Below are positions 30,211 through 40,045 of a stretch of DNA of 64,000 bases, piece after piece; the stretch's first letter is position 1; every line of letters starts with the position of its first letter. This DNA comes from Rhizobium ruizarguesonis. GTDB taxonomy: Bacteria > Pseudomonadota > Alphaproteobacteria > Rhizobiales > Rhizobiaceae. The notes beneath the pieces are model-generated. The model did not search any database. It was not told the DNA's origin and saw nothing but the letters and a program-made list of their open reading frames with translations. Both the position numbers and the translations under genes were made by a program. Where the stretch lies: NCBI RefSeq assembly GCF_012349115.1, contig NZ_PQIG01000035.1:1-64000 (forward strand). Reading direction: 5' to 3'.

Positions 30211-32061
30211 GTGATTACAAATCCGCCGCGCATCGAAATCCAGCAACTGGCCCATTTCGTGCTGGCCTGTCAGAGCCCGACGCTGGCGGAGACCGCGCGC
30301 GAGCTTGGGATTGCTCCTTCGGCGCTGACATCAAGTCTGCGTACTTTGGAAAATGAACTTCAACTCAAGCTCTTCATTCGGAAAAGCGGTCACCTCAGTC
30401 CTTTACCGGCAGCCTTCTGGCTGTTTCAGCAGGCAACGGCCATCCTTCATCGCGAAAGGTTCGTGCGTCGGATGCGGAACGGGGACACGGCCCCCCTTCG
30501 CATCGATATTCGTCTCGATCTCAGTTTCTCCATCGGCCGGTTTTCGAAGGCGATCGGACGTACTGTCGAAGATATGGAACGCGAGCGGCCCGACCTGCTG
30601 ATCGACGTGATGTTTGCAGACGGGCGAGGAAAATCCCTTGTTGACGAGGAGGCTGCGGAAATCCCGGGCAACGCGGGTTCGATGGAAATCGAAGTCGGCT
30701 ATATCACAGGCGTGCCATCTGCGAACCTGCCTGCGATGACGCCCTTTTACGATGAGGTCTGGGTTTCCGTCGGAACGGCGGAGGCCGCGGTTGATCTTCG
30801 CTCCCCCAATCAGAAATTTGTCGTTTTGAAAATGCGTCAGGCACTTCGCGATGCCGTCACCCGATATGCGGACGAGCATGGCATCCGCGACCGCATGATC
30901 CTGATGGATGAGGAGCCGGCAGATCTTCATCGGCTGCTCAACGAGTTTCCGCAGATGCGGTTCCTGATGCCCCGCAGTATGGTCGCCGACCGGCTCGGAC
31001 TTGCGCGCCTGCATCTGGAGCCCCTCGATCCGCCGTTGTCGAGCACCTTGGGCGTGCGCGCAAACGGGCCGGACCAGGAGGTCGTGTCCGCCCTGCTTTG
31101 TAGCCTCAAGAAAAATCTGGAGGCAACGGAGGCCAATATCGTCTTCCGGCCGCAGTTGACGGCACGTCAATTGCACTACTTCAACCTTGCGCATCTCAGC
31201 GGAGGCATTTCGGCGGCGGCGCGCGCGGCGCATGTCACCCAACCCTCCGTTTCGACCCAGATTCAGAAGATCGAGGCGGTTGTCGGGCAACCCCTGTTCG
31301 AACGGCGGCGCAACGGTGCCGAGAGCACGAAGGCCGCCAAGGCATTGCTTCCGTTCACCTTGGAGATCGAAGAGCGCATCGACAGCCTTCTAAAGGCCAG
31401 TCAGGATATTGCCGCCCACACTCAGGCGACCATCTCAATCGGCATGCTGCCGAGTTCGGGGCATGATAGCGTCATGACGGACAAGGTGGCGCAGGCGCTG
31501 ACGGCAACCCGCCTCGGCCATCCCGAATACCGGCTGAGGATCGTCGAAGGTTCCAACGCTGCGCTTCACGACCAGGTGCGCGCGGGAGAGCTCAATCTGG
31601 CCATTGTCGGCGTCGTCCAGACGCAGATGACCCGGATCCATCTCGGACCGAGCGAGCGCCTCTCGGTCGTTGCCAATCCGGCCTTGAACCTTGCCGGCCG
31701 AACGGAAATTCCACTGGCCGAAGTTTGCGGATTTCCGCTGGTTCTCGGAATCAAGCATCTCAGTATCCATCAGGCGTTCATGGCAGCCGCCAGCGCGCGG
31801 CATCTGCGTGTCGAGCCCATCATGGACGTCGGTTCTCTGCCATTGGCCATCGCCATGGTCCGCCGCTTGCCGGTCTGCACGGTCCTGCCGGTGTCCTCGG
31901 TCCAGCAGGACATCGGCAGCGGACGCCTCACCGCGGCGTCGATTACGGAAGACGTCATCGCCGGAAACCTCTCGGTGATTTTCTCCGGCGAAAGGACGCT
32001 GTCCGAGGCGGAACGGACGATGATCCAGTCACTCGTTGCCGTCTTCGGCCAACAGGCGTGA
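30211..32061 (+). CDS. tandem fusion of two LysR-type regulators, 616 aa
   Basis: Two LysR proteins in one chain. Module 1 (residues about 1-310) has its own helix-turn-helix (PTLAETARELGIAPSALTSS, then LRTLENELQLKLF) and an effector domain. Module 2 (about 311-616) starts afresh with LTARQLHYFNLAHLSGGISA, HTH VTQPSVSTQIQKIEAVVGQPL, and a second effector domain (ATISIGMLPSSGHDSVMT). There is no stop or frameshift between them, and the linker FRPQLTAR is short. The start is GTG with a weak ribosome site. It precedes the UbiD/UbiX operon by 152 bp and is the obvious candidate regulator. Normal LysR proteins are about 300 aa. Confidence 0.9.
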   Translation: MITNPPRIEIQQLAHFVLACQSPTLAETARELGIAPSALTSSLRTLENELQLKLFIRKSGHLSPLPAAFWLFQQATAILHRERFVRRMRNGDTAPLRIDIRLDLSFSIGRFSKAIGRTVEDMERERPDLLIDVMFADGRGKSLVDEEAAEIPGNAGSMEIEVGYITGVPSANLPAMTPFYDEVWVSVGTAEAAVDLRSPNQKFVVLKMRQALRDAVTRYADEHGIRDRMILMDEEPADLHRLLNEFPQMRFLMPRSMVADRLGLARLHLEPLDPPLSSTLGVRANGPDQEVVSALLCSLKKNLEATEANIVFRPQLTARQLHYFNLAHLSGGISAAARAAHVTQPSVSTQIQKIEAVVGQPLFERRRNGAESTKAAKALLPFTLEIEERIDSLLKASQDIAAHTQATISIGMLPSSGHDSVMTDKVAQALTATRLGHPEYRLRIVEGSNAALHDQVRAGELNLAIVGVVQTQMTRIHLGPSERLSVVANPALNLAGRTEIPLAEVCGFPLVLGIKHLSIHQAFMAAASARHLRVEPIMDVGSLPLAIAMVRRLPVCTVLPVSSVQQDIGSGRLTAASITEDVIAGNLSVIFSGERTLSEAERTMIQSLVAVFGQQA

Positions 32062-32213
32062 TCTAACGCATGTCGCGTCGGATCGGGATCATGCGCGGAG
32101 CATTCTGATTTTCCTATCCTCCAATTCATGATTTTCGAGCTACCCAGCCTCCGGCCTGCGGCTGATACTTGCCGCATCAAACAGCTCGAAAATGACTTTC
32201 ACAGGATTGCCGG

Positions 32214-33656
32214 ATGAATGATCGCCCTGATCCGCTTGAAGACGCGGCCATGACATCCAAGACGGCCAGCGCCGCAATGCGCGGCAGCGAAAGCGATCAA
32301 TCCTGTCGAGGCATTCTTCAGGAACTCGACCGACGCGGTCAGCTGCTGGTGATTTCGGAGGAGATCGACCCGATCCACGACGTGTCGGCCATCCTTTCCA
32401 TCGTCGATGAAAAGGCGGCGGTGCGGCTCGACCGCATCAAGGGTCACGACATGCCGATCTTCGGCAACATCCTGTCGGATCTCGATCGTGTCGCCCTGGC
32501 GCTTGACGTCGCGAAAAGCGAGATCCAGGAAAAGCTGCTGTCCTCGATCGCCTCTCCCATGCCGCCTGTCTTCGTGGACGATGCGCCGGTACAGCAACAG
32601 CTCTTCCAGGACGACATCCTGACCCGGCTTCCAGTCCCGACATTCTTTTCCAAGGAGACCGGTCCTTACATTACCGCGGGTCTGATCGTGGCGCGCGACC
32701 CTGAAACGGGCTTGGGCAACGCGTCCTATGCCCGCATCAAGGTGCTTGGTCCGAACGAGGCGATGATCGGGATTGCACCGAACCATCATCTCGCCATCAT
32801 GGCCCGCAAGGCGGGCGCCAAAGGCGAGCCGCTGCCCTTCGCCGTCGTCCTCGGCGCGCATCCAGCCATTCAGCTTGCCGCCTGCTTCTATCTGGGGCTT
32901 GGTGACGATGAAATGCACTGCGCCGGATCGCTGCTCGGCGAGCCGGTGCGGCTTGTCCGCTGCAAGTCGATCGATCTTGCCGTGCCTGCAGAGGCGGAGA
33001 TCGTGCTCGAAGGTCATATACATAGCGACGAGCCGATCCTCGAAGGACTGGTCTCGGAATATCACGGCATGTACGAGGATTACGGCTCCGGCATGCGCGC
33101 CAGCTTTGGATGCATGACCTGCCGCTCCGACGCGATGTTGCAGGTGATCGAGCCCGGTTACCATATGGAGCACCTTTATCTCGGCGCAGTGCCGATCGCT
33201 GCCGGCCTCAAGGCCGTCATCCGGCGATCCGTTCTCAATGTCGGCGAGGTTGCCGTCACCGCATCAGGCAGCGGACGGAACAACGTGGTCGTGCAGATCG
33301 ATGCGCCCCGCCCGGGACAGGCACGCCGCATCATGTCGATCTGCTGGGGTGCGGTCAGCATCGTCAAGAACGTCACCATCGTCGATAGCGATGTCGACCC
33401 CTGGGATATCGATGCCGTCGAATTGGCCAAGATGACGCGCATGCGCGCGGCGCGCGACATTCTCATCGTCACGGATCTTCCGGCAGACCGGTCCGAGCCT
33501 CAGGAGGACGGCGGCGTGATCGCCAAGGTCGGTTACGACGCCACGATGAAGGCGGGCGATCGGAAGGAAGGGTTCGACAAGGCGCTTCCGCCGCCGGATT
33601 CCTACGAACGGATGCGCCAGCTGCTATTGCGCGTCAAGCCGGAGATGCTGATTTGA
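32214..33656 (+). CDS. UbiD family decarboxylase, 480 aa
   Basis: Prenylated-FMN-dependent (de)carboxylase of the UbiD superfamily, which acts on alpha,beta-unsaturated or aromatic acids. Family features include APNHHLAIMARKAGAKGEPL, GAHPAIQLAAC, EGLVSEYHGMYED with the glutamates expected for catalysis, and the C-terminal SGRNNVVVQIDA region followed by the VDxDVDPWD-type stretch DSDVDPWDIDAVELA. The start may be 32214 or the ATG at 32250. Its UbiX partner overlaps the stop. The substrate is not readable; see the finding on the ammonia-lyase. Confidence 0.92.
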   Translation: MNDRPDPLEDAAMTSKTASAAMRGSESDQSCRGILQELDRRGQLLVISEEIDPIHDVSAILSIVDEKAAVRLDRIKGHDMPIFGNILSDLDRVALALDVAKSEIQEKLLSSIASPMPPVFVDDAPVQQQLFQDDILTRLPVPTFFSKETGPYITAGLIVARDPETGLGNASYARIKVLGPNEAMIGIAPNHHLAIMARKAGAKGEPLPFAVVLGAHPAIQLAACFYLGLGDDEMHCAGSLLGEPVRLVRCKSIDLAVPAEAEIVLEGHIHSDEPILEGLVSEYHGMYEDYGSGMRASFGCMTCRSDAMLQVIEPGYHMEHLYLGAVPIAAGLKAVIRRSVLNVGEVAVTASGSGRNNVVVQIDAPRPGQARRIMSICWGAVSIVKNVTIVDSDVDPWDIDAVELAKMTRMRAARDILIVTDLPADRSEPQEDGGVIAKVGYDATMKAGDRKEGFDKALPPPDSYERMRQLLLRVKPEMLI

Positions 33657-34228
33657 GGCGATTGATCATCGGCATATCAGGGGCTTCCGGTGCAATCTAC
33701 GGACTGCGTGCGCTGGAGATGCTGCGGGATTTCGACGATGTCGAGACGCATCTCGTCATATCGCCCGCGGCGATCCGCACGGCACTGGCCGAAGGGACGG
33801 GAAAGACCGCGGACGAAATCCGTGGCCTCGCCGACCGGGTCTACAGCCACGGGGATATCGGCGCCTCGATCGCCTCCGGCTCCTTCCGGTGCGACGGCAT
33901 GCTGGTTGCGCCATGCTCGATCAAGACGCTGAGCGGGATCGCGCATTGTTATGCGGACGATCTGATCGTGCGCGCCGCCGATGTCTGCCTGAAGGAACGC
34001 CGCCGGCTGGTGCTGATGGTGCGGGAAACGCCGTTGCATGCGGGCCATATCGCGCTGATGGACCAGGCAACACGCAACGGCGCCGTCATCATGCCGCCGG
34101 TGCCGAGTTTTTACACCCTGCCGAAATCAATCGCCGAAATGGTCGACCAGACCGTGGGGCGTGCGCTGGATCAATTCGGGCTTCATCATCCGACGGTCCG
34201 GCGCTGGACGGAGGATCATAACGACTGA
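33653..34228 (+). CDS. UbiX family flavin prenyltransferase, 191 aa
   Basis: Makes the prenyl-FMN cofactor needed by UbiD. The FMN/phosphate loop is IGISGASGAIYG at the N-terminus; VAPCSIKTLSGIAHCYADDLIVRAADVCLKERRRLVLMVRETPLH is the family core, seen here in pieces. The start is TTG, overlapping the UbiD stop (TTGA), with GGAG 8 nt upstream. The tight coupling argues for a dedicated cofactor supply to this UbiD. Confidence 0.93.
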   Translation: MRRLIIGISGASGAIYGLRALEMLRDFDDVETHLVISPAAIRTALAEGTGKTADEIRGLADRVYSHGDIGASIASGSFRCDGMLVAPCSIKTLSGIAHCYADDLIVRAADVCLKERRRLVLMVRETPLHAGHIALMDQATRNGAVIMPPVPSFYTLPKSIAEMVDQTVGRALDQFGLHHPTVRRWTEDHND

Positions 34229-34337
34229 GCCATGACGAGCAGCGCTGAAAGCTGCCGGGCCATCATGTCAACCGCATGCACAACAACGACGCACAATCAC
34301 TCCCCCAGGGGAACTCAAAAAAAGGAGATAGAGTGAG

Positions 34338-35945
34338 TTGTCAGACAATCGTTCCAGAAGGCTGCAGAGCCTGTTCATGCGCGGCGCCGCCGCCTTGCTG
34401 TTGTCGCTGATGGCGGCCGCACCCGTGATGCTTGCCGCGTCTCACGCGGGCGCGCAGACGGAAAAACCCGTGAGCGGCGGCACGATGACCATTATCAACG
34501 GTTCGGACATCAAGAGCTGGGATCCGGCGATCACCGCCGGCACCTATCCCGGCGGTCCGATGGATGTGCTCGACGCCGTTTACGGCTTCATCGTCTACGT
34601 CAACGACAAGGGCGTCGTGACCGGCGGCATGGCTGAAAGCCTGACCAGCACAGACGCCGTGACCTGGACCTTGAAGCTTCGCAAGGACATGAAGTTCACC
34701 GACGGGACGCCCTATGATGCGGAAGCCGTCAAATATAATTGGGACCGCGCCGCCGATCCGGCCACGCTTTCACCGGCGCAGCCGTTCATATCCTCATGGA
34801 ACAAGGCAATCACCGTCGTCGATCCGCAAACCCTGACGATCAAGCTGTCCTCCCCGAACGCCAATTTCGCAGCCCAGGTCGCCGAGCTGTGCCCCTTCAT
34901 CGCCTCGCCGGCAGCATTGAAGGTCGCCAAGGAAAAGACCGACATCAAGCCGGTGGGCGCCGGCGCCTTTACGCTGACCGAGTGGAACCAGGGCATATCA
35001 ATGACCATGGCCCGCAATCCCGGTTATTGGGATCAGCCGCGCCCTTATCTGGATACGATCAAGTTCGCGATCATTCCCGAAACCAACAGCCGCATCGCCA
35101 CCGTCGTGCAGGGCGGCGCAACGATGATGGCCGGTTATCCCTATCAGTTCGGCTCGAACGCAACGGCGCCGGGGGTTGCGACCCGCGAGATCCCGATCCG
35201 CGGCATCAACCGCGCCTATCTCAACCAGGCCAAGGGTATCTTCACGGATGTTCGCGCCCGCGAGGCCTTCTATTCCGCCATCGACCGCGCGCGGCTGATG
35301 CAGGCCTTCACGCAGATGCCCGGCTACAAGGCACCCAGCAATTACTTTGGAGAGAATTCGCCGTATTTCGATAGCGCTTCATCTCTTCCCGCCTATGATC
35401 CGAAGAAGGCGCAGGAACTGTTCGACGCCCTGAAGGCGGACGGCAAGCCATTTTCGATCAAGATCGTCACCTATACCAACTCGGACCTGAAGCGTCTTGC
35501 CGCCTACATTCAGCAGGTGCTGACCGGCTATGAAGGTGCCTCGGCTGAGATCGTTGAGGTCGACCAGGCTTCGCTGATCCAGCGGTGCAAGACGCAGCTC
35601 GACTTCGACATCTGCGTCGAAGGCGGGGTGCTGGTGTCGAACGGTGCCGAGCCGAACATTTCCAACCTGCTGAGCTCCGGCGGTGCTTTCAACTGGGGAC
35701 AGTACAAGAGCGCCGAGATGGATGCTGCATTGAAGGAAGCCAGCTCCACCCTCGACCCTGCCGCTGTCAAAGCCGCCTATGGCAAGGTTCAGAAGCTCGT
35801 TGCAACCGAGATGCCGCTCTACATCTTCGGGGAACAGACGCGCTCGCTGCTGCTGCGCAACAATACCGGCGGCGTCGTTCCTTCGAACGGCGGCATCCTG
35901 CAAAAGCAGTTCCTCTACGTCTGCACGGATGCCTGCCAGAAATAG
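34338..35945 (+). CDS. peptide-type ABC transporter substrate-binding protein (family 5), 535 aa
   Basis: Extracellular solute-binding protein of the oligopeptide/nickel (family 5) class. A signal peptide with a long Ala/Leu core ends near AGAQTE (about residue 41). The family stretches WTLKLRKDMKFTDGTPYDA and NPGYWDQPRPYLDTIKF are present. The start appears to be TTG at 34338, with AAAGGAG about 10 nt upstream; the nearby GTG is out of frame. Its two permeases and two ATPases follow after a PEP-mutase-family gene. The ligand may be the substrate of the UbiD or lyase enzymes. Confidence 0.92.
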   Translation: MSDNRSRRLQSLFMRGAAALLLSLMAAAPVMLAASHAGAQTEKPVSGGTMTIINGSDIKSWDPAITAGTYPGGPMDVLDAVYGFIVYVNDKGVVTGGMAESLTSTDAVTWTLKLRKDMKFTDGTPYDAEAVKYNWDRAADPATLSPAQPFISSWNKAITVVDPQTLTIKLSSPNANFAAQVAELCPFIASPAALKVAKEKTDIKPVGAGAFTLTEWNQGISMTMARNPGYWDQPRPYLDTIKFAIIPETNSRIATVVQGGATMMAGYPYQFGSNATAPGVATREIPIRGINRAYLNQAKGIFTDVRAREAFYSAIDRARLMQAFTQMPGYKAPSNYFGENSPYFDSASSLPAYDPKKAQELFDALKADGKPFSIKIVTYTNSDLKRLAAYIQQVLTGYEGASAEIVEVDQASLIQRCKTQLDFDICVEGGVLVSNGAEPNISNLLSSGGAFNWGQYKSAEMDAALKEASSTLDPAAVKAAYGKVQKLVATEMPLYIFGEQTRSLLLRNNTGGVVPSNGGILQKQFLYVCTDACQK

Positions 35946-35969
35946 CAGGTTCCAGATCATGACGCGCAG

Positions 35970-35994
35970 GCTCGCCCGGAAGATCCGGGCGGGC
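35970..35994 (+). repeat. hairpin after the binding-protein gene
   Basis: An 11-bp stem with one G-T pair (GCTCGCCCGGA / TCCGGGCGGGC) and a three-base loop, 24 bp past the stop. There is no T-run. It is likely a 3' stabiliser or partial terminator that favours binding protein over the downstream genes. Confidence 0.55.
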
Positions 35995-36096
35995 AAGGCA
36001 GGATCGGTCGATGGGCTGGACGACCGTACACGCCAGAGACGTTAAGACGACAGAATGAGCCCTGCGACGCGGGGCGATCGGAAAAGGTGGATGACG

Positions 36097-37029
36097 ATGA
36101 TCGGCAATCGCGAGAAGGTGAAGTTTCGGGATCTGGTTTCCCGCAAGCAGGTGTTCACGCCCTGCGTCTGGGATTGCTACTCCGCAAAGGCGGCGGAAAT
36201 GGCCGGCTTCGAGGCGATCCTGCTCAGCGGCGCGTCGCTGGGATTCAGCATGTCCGGCGTGCCGGATCTTGGCCTGCACAATCAGGAGGAACTGGTCTAT
36301 GCGACCGACCGCATCGCCGACTACTCGCCTTTGCCGCTGGTTATCGATGCCGATGACGGCTTCGGCGATGTCGTCCAGACCTTCCGCACCTGCTATCGTC
36401 TCGCCAAGGCCGGCGCCGGCGCGATCCTGATCGAGGATACGCCCAATGAACGCGGCTATGCGCGGTTCGGCCGCGCCATGGAGGCAGCGACCCTTGCCGG
36501 CAAGGTCGATGGCAACGTGCCGCATGAGGTCGTCTCGCAGGAGCTCTGGCTCGCCAAGATCAAGGCCTCGATCGAAGCCTGTCAAGGCAGCGATTGCGTG
36601 GTGATAGCGCGCACCGAATCCAAGCTCGAAAAAGGGTTGGACGACGCTATCGAACGCTGCGTGCGCGCCGCAGCGCTCGGCGCTGAAATGACCTATGTGC
36701 ATGGCCTGCGCACGCTGGAGGAATGCCGGAAGGTGGCCAAGGAATTGCCCGGCTGGAAGATGTTCGGCGATGTCGCGACCGTCAATGGCGTGCCCTTCGT
36801 GCGGCTTGAAGAAATCGAGGCGCTCGGCTTCAACTTGGTGACCATGCACTATCTCGAGAAGGGATCGATGTATGGCATGATGGATTACGGTCGGCATGTC
36901 TTCAAGGACCGCAGCACGCGCTACGCGGATGAGCACAGCATGGGCGGCATGACGCCCGCCGAGCAGAAATCCTCGCTGGAGCGGGACAGCGGCTGGCTCG
37001 ATGCCGAGGACAGATGGAAGGCGCTCTGA
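36097..37029 (+). CDS. isocitrate lyase/PEP mutase family protein, about 310 aa
   Basis: TIM-barrel enzyme of the PEP mutase/isocitrate lyase superfamily (C-C or C-P bond cleavage or oxaloacetate-type decarboxylation). Family features: AILLSGASLGFSMSGVPD, the metal site VIDADDGFGD, ILIEDTPNERGYARFG, VVIARTESKLEKG, and a C-terminal segment. The active-site KKCGH loop of true isocitrate lyases is absent; ERGYARF occupies that place. The first ATG (36091) has its Shine-Dalgarno adjacent, so 36097 is preferred. It sits inside the ABC transporter operon. Confidence 0.88.
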   Translation: MIGNREKVKFRDLVSRKQVFTPCVWDCYSAKAAEMAGFEAILLSGASLGFSMSGVPDLGLHNQEELVYATDRIADYSPLPLVIDADDGFGDVVQTFRTCYRLAKAGAGAILIEDTPNERGYARFGRAMEAATLAGKVDGNVPHEVVSQELWLAKIKASIEACQGSDCVVIARTESKLEKGLDDAIERCVRAAALGAEMTYVHGLRTLEECRKVAKELPGWKMFGDVATVNGVPFVRLEEIEALGFNLVTMHYLEKGSMYGMMDYGRHVFKDRSTRYADEHSMGGMTPAEQKSSLERDSGWLDAEDRWKAL

Positions 37030-37126
37030 TCCCGGAGACCGGCCGCTCTGCCGTCTCGTTTTGCGAAATCCGGATGCCGGTCCAGCCCGGCATCGGATGT
37101 TCCACCTGACAATCGGAGTCCGATCG

Positions 37127-38092
37127 TTGCGAATTGCCAAGCTCTCCTATCTGAAAGCGGTCGGCGTCCGGCTTCTGGCCGGCATTCCGGTCTTCCTGCT
37201 GGTGACGTTCTCGGCGACGGCGCTGTCGAGCCTGATGCCGGGGTCGGCGGCGCAGCTGATCCTCGGAGAGAACGCGACGCAGGCCCAGATCGATGCGCTG
37301 AACAGCCGTTACGGTTACGATCTGCCGGTCTGGGAACGTTATCTCGGCTGGCTCGGACGGCTTCTTCACGGAGATCTCGGGCAGACCATGTTCAGCCAGC
37401 AGTCCGTGGCAAAACTCCTGGTCGACCGGGCGGCGGTGACGTTTGAGATTGCGTTGCTTGCCATGTTCGTCTCGCTGCTGATCGGCGTGCCGCTCGCCAT
37501 GTACACCGCCAGCCGGCCGGGCGGCATCGTCGATACGGTGCTGCGGGCAGTCTCCTCGGTCATGCTGTCGATCCCGACCTTCGTCATCGTGGTTCTGCTC
37601 GGTTTCGTCTTTGCAATCGTGCTGCGCTGGCTGCCGGCGACCGGCTGGGTTACCTTCAGCGACGATCCGATCGGCAATCTCTACTATGTCGCCTTGCCGG
37701 TGATGTGCCTCAGCGTGCACCAGGCAGCCTATTTCTACAGGGTGAGCCGCAGCGAATTCGTCGCGGTCCTCCAGGAGGACTATGTCCTCGTTGCCAAGGC
37801 CAAGGGCCTGCCGACACGCTATATCCTGATGCGCCACGTGCTGCGCCCGGCCTCTCCCCAGGTGCTGACGGTGATGGGCCTGTCGATGACCTATCTGCTC
37901 GGCGGTTCCTTCATCGTCGAGAGCTATTTCGCGGTGCCCGGCATCGGCTGGACCGTTCTCAATGCGGTGAGCAGCCACGACCTGCCCGTCATGCAGGCCA
38001 TCCTGTCGCTGACGGTGGTGATCTTCGTCGTCATCTTCATCCTGGTCGATCTCGGTTACGCGCTTATCGATCCGCGGGTAGACGTGTCATGA
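37127..38092 (+). CDS. peptide-type ABC transporter permease (DppB-like), 321 aa
   Basis: DppB-type permease with six helices. The N-terminal helix (LLAGIPVFLLVTFSATAL) is followed by a periplasmic loop with YGYDLPVWERYLGWLGRLLHGDLG and the cytoplasmic coupling loop YVLVAKAKGLPTRYILMRHVLRPA. An ATG at 37097 is in frame, but the TTG at 37127 has GGAG 8 nt upstream and fits the usual length; two other genes of the cluster also start with TTG. It overlaps the next permease by 4 nt. Confidence 0.9.
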   Translation: MRIAKLSYLKAVGVRLLAGIPVFLLVTFSATALSSLMPGSAAQLILGENATQAQIDALNSRYGYDLPVWERYLGWLGRLLHGDLGQTMFSQQSVAKLLVDRAAVTFEIALLAMFVSLLIGVPLAMYTASRPGGIVDTVLRAVSSVMLSIPTFVIVVLLGFVFAIVLRWLPATGWVTFSDDPIGNLYYVALPVMCLSVHQAAYFYRVSRSEFVAVLQEDYVLVAKAKGLPTRYILMRHVLRPASPQVLTVMGLSMTYLLGGSFIVESYFAVPGIGWTVLNAVSSHDLPVMQAILSLTVVIFVVIFILVDLGYALIDPRVDVS

Positions 38093-39012
38093 GCCGCCTC
38101 CAACCAACACAAACGGACCTCGTGCCCGGCGAAGCGGTCGCATTGGCGGAGACGTTGAATGCCGCGATGCCGAAGACCGCGCGTTTCCGCATGCCGAGCG
38201 GCCATCCGATGGAATGGTTCGCCTTCGTGTTCCTGACGGTCCTGATCATCTCCTCGGTTTTCGTGGAGTTCATTCCGGGTCTCGTTCGAGCAAGCTTTCC
38301 TTATGGCGATTTCTCGCAGGGTCCGGAATGGAGCCTGAACGGCCTGTTCGGAACCGATGCGCTCGGGCGCAGCATCCTGTCCCGGGTGCTCTACGGTGCG
38401 CGAACGACGCTCGCCATCGTCTCGGTCGCGACGCTGATCTCGCTGGTGATCGGCATGATCCTCGGGATGCTGGCCGGCTTCTATCGCGGCCCGGTCGAGC
38501 GGATCGTCGATCTCTATGCCAATTCCATGGCGTCGCTTCCGCCGATCCTCGTCATCCTGGCGCTGATATCGGTGACCGGAAATTCGGTTTTCACGATGAT
38601 GCTGGCGCTTGGCCTGCTCGACATCGGAACGTATGCACGCATCGCCAAAGGCGGCGTGATTGCCCAGAACGACCGTGATTACGTGCTGGCGGCACGCGCC
38701 ATGGGCGCATCGGACATGCGGCTTCTGCTGCGCGAGATCCTGCCCAATCTCGTTCCGCCGCTGACGGCCATCGTTCCGCCGCTGATGGCGGGGTTGATCA
38801 TCACAGAGGGATCGCTGAGCTTTCTCGGTTACGGCATTCCGGCGCCGGCGCCGAGCTGGGGCGGGATGATCGCCAGCTCGACCGACCTGCTCAGCCGCTT
38901 TCCAGTGCTGATCTTCGGACCGATCGTCGCCATCGTTCTAACAGTTTACTCGCTCAACACGGTCGGGGATTGTCTGGCCCGTCGCATGAACCATCGCGGC
39001 AGGGAACTCTGA
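38089..39012 (+). CDS. peptide-type ABC transporter permease (DppC-like), 307 aa
   Basis: DppC-type permease. A cytoplasmic N-terminus of about 40 residues leads to the first helix (FAFVFLTVLIISSVF), the periplasmic segment GLFGTDALGRSILSRVLYGARTTL-type, and the coupling loop YVLAARAMGASDMRLLLREILPN. The ATG overlaps the preceding stop (ATGA), and the frame upstream of it is the antisense-like shadow of the first permease. It forms the channel with the DppB-like subunit. Confidence 0.92.
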   Translation: MSRLQPTQTDLVPGEAVALAETLNAAMPKTARFRMPSGHPMEWFAFVFLTVLIISSVFVEFIPGLVRASFPYGDFSQGPEWSLNGLFGTDALGRSILSRVLYGARTTLAIVSVATLISLVIGMILGMLAGFYRGPVERIVDLYANSMASLPPILVILALISVTGNSVFTMMLALGLLDIGTYARIAKGGVIAQNDRDYVLAARAMGASDMRLLLREILPNLVPPLTAIVPPLMAGLIITEGSLSFLGYGIPAPAPSWGGMIASSTDLLSRFPVLIFGPIVAIVLTVYSLNTVGDCLARRMNHRGREL

Positions 39013-39013
39013 T

Positions 39014-40045
39014 ATGAGTGAGGCTGCGAAAACCACCCCGGTCCTCGATTGTCACGATCTCTCCTGCTATTTCAGGTCGCCGATCGGACCCATCCGCGTG
39101 CTGCATGACGTCAGCTTCAGCATCCCTCCGCGTACGACGCTCGGCATCGTCGGAGAATCCGGCGCGGGCAAATCCATGCTGGTCAAGACGATCATGGGGA
39201 TTGCGCCGGAGGGCATGAAAACCAGCGGCCGCATCCTCGCCGACGGGACCGATCTGTCGACGCTCAACGAGGCGAAACGCCGCGCCTTTCTCGGCCGCAA
39301 GTTCGGGATGGTTTTCCAGAACCCGATGACATCCCTCAATCCGTTCGTGCGGGTGGGGCGGCAGATCGAAGAGGCGAGCCGCTTCCATCTGCGGCTTGGA
39401 AAAGCGCAGGCGAAGGCACTCGCGATCGAACTACTGGCAAGCGTCGGCATTCCCGATGCCGCGGAATGTTACGGACATTATCCGCATCAGTTTTCGGGCG
39501 GCATGAAGCAGAGGATCATGATCGCCACGGCACTTGCCTGCCAGCCGGATCTGCTGATCGCCGACGAGGCGACGACTGCGCTCGACGTGACGGTTCAGAA
39601 GGAAATTCTCGATCTGCTGCAGCTTATCCAGCAGCAGCGGCAGATGTCGATGATCCCGGTGACGCACAATCTGGGCATCGTCGCCGGACGCACCGACGAC
39701 ATCCTCGTGCTCTATGGCGGGCATGTCGTGGAATACGGCCCGACGGACACCGTCTTTTCCCATCCGCGCCATCGCTATACCGAGGCTCTGCTTTCGGCGA
39801 TGCCGCGCATGGACCAGCCGGCTCATACGAAACTGCGCACGATTCCGGGCCGTCCGCCCGATCTTGCCAACCCCGCGCCCGGATGCCCGTTCGCACCGCG
39901 CTGCCCCGCCGCCGAGGCCCGCTGCCATGCTTCGATGCCGCCGATGACCACCAGTGCGGATGGCAAGCATCGCTTCGCCTGCTATGTGCCTGTTCAAACC
40001 GGCGATGCAGCCGACACTGCGGTCGAAAGGAGGGCATCGTCATGA
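39014..40045 (+). CDS. peptide-type ABC transporter ATP-binding protein (DppD-like), 343 aa
   Basis: First of two ATPases. Walker A is [14 protein letters not shown], the signature [16 protein letters not shown], Walker [17 protein letters not shown], and the C-terminal oligopeptide-transporter domain has a cysteine cluster ([16 protein letters not shown]). It begins 1 nt after the permease stop and overlaps the next ATPase by 4 nt. The C-terminal cysteines are the usual iron-sulfur-type feature of DppD/OppD proteins. Confidence 0.94.
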   Translation: MSEAAKTTPVLDCHDLSCYFRSPIGPIRVLHDVSFSIPPRTTLGIVGESGAGKSMLVKTIMGIAPEGMKTSGRILADGTDLSTLNEAKRRAFLGRKFGMVFQNPMTSLNPFVRVGRQIEEASRFHLRLGKAQAKALAIELLASVGIPDAAECYGHYPHQFSGGMKQRIMIATALACQPDLLIADEATTALDVTVQKEILDLLQLIQQQRQMSMIPVTHNLGIVAGRTDDILVLYGGHVVEYGPTDTVFSHPRHRYTEALLSAMPRMDQPAHTKLRTIPGRPPDLANPAPGCPFAPRCPAAEARCHASMPPMTTSADGKHRFACYVPVQTGDAADTAVERRASS

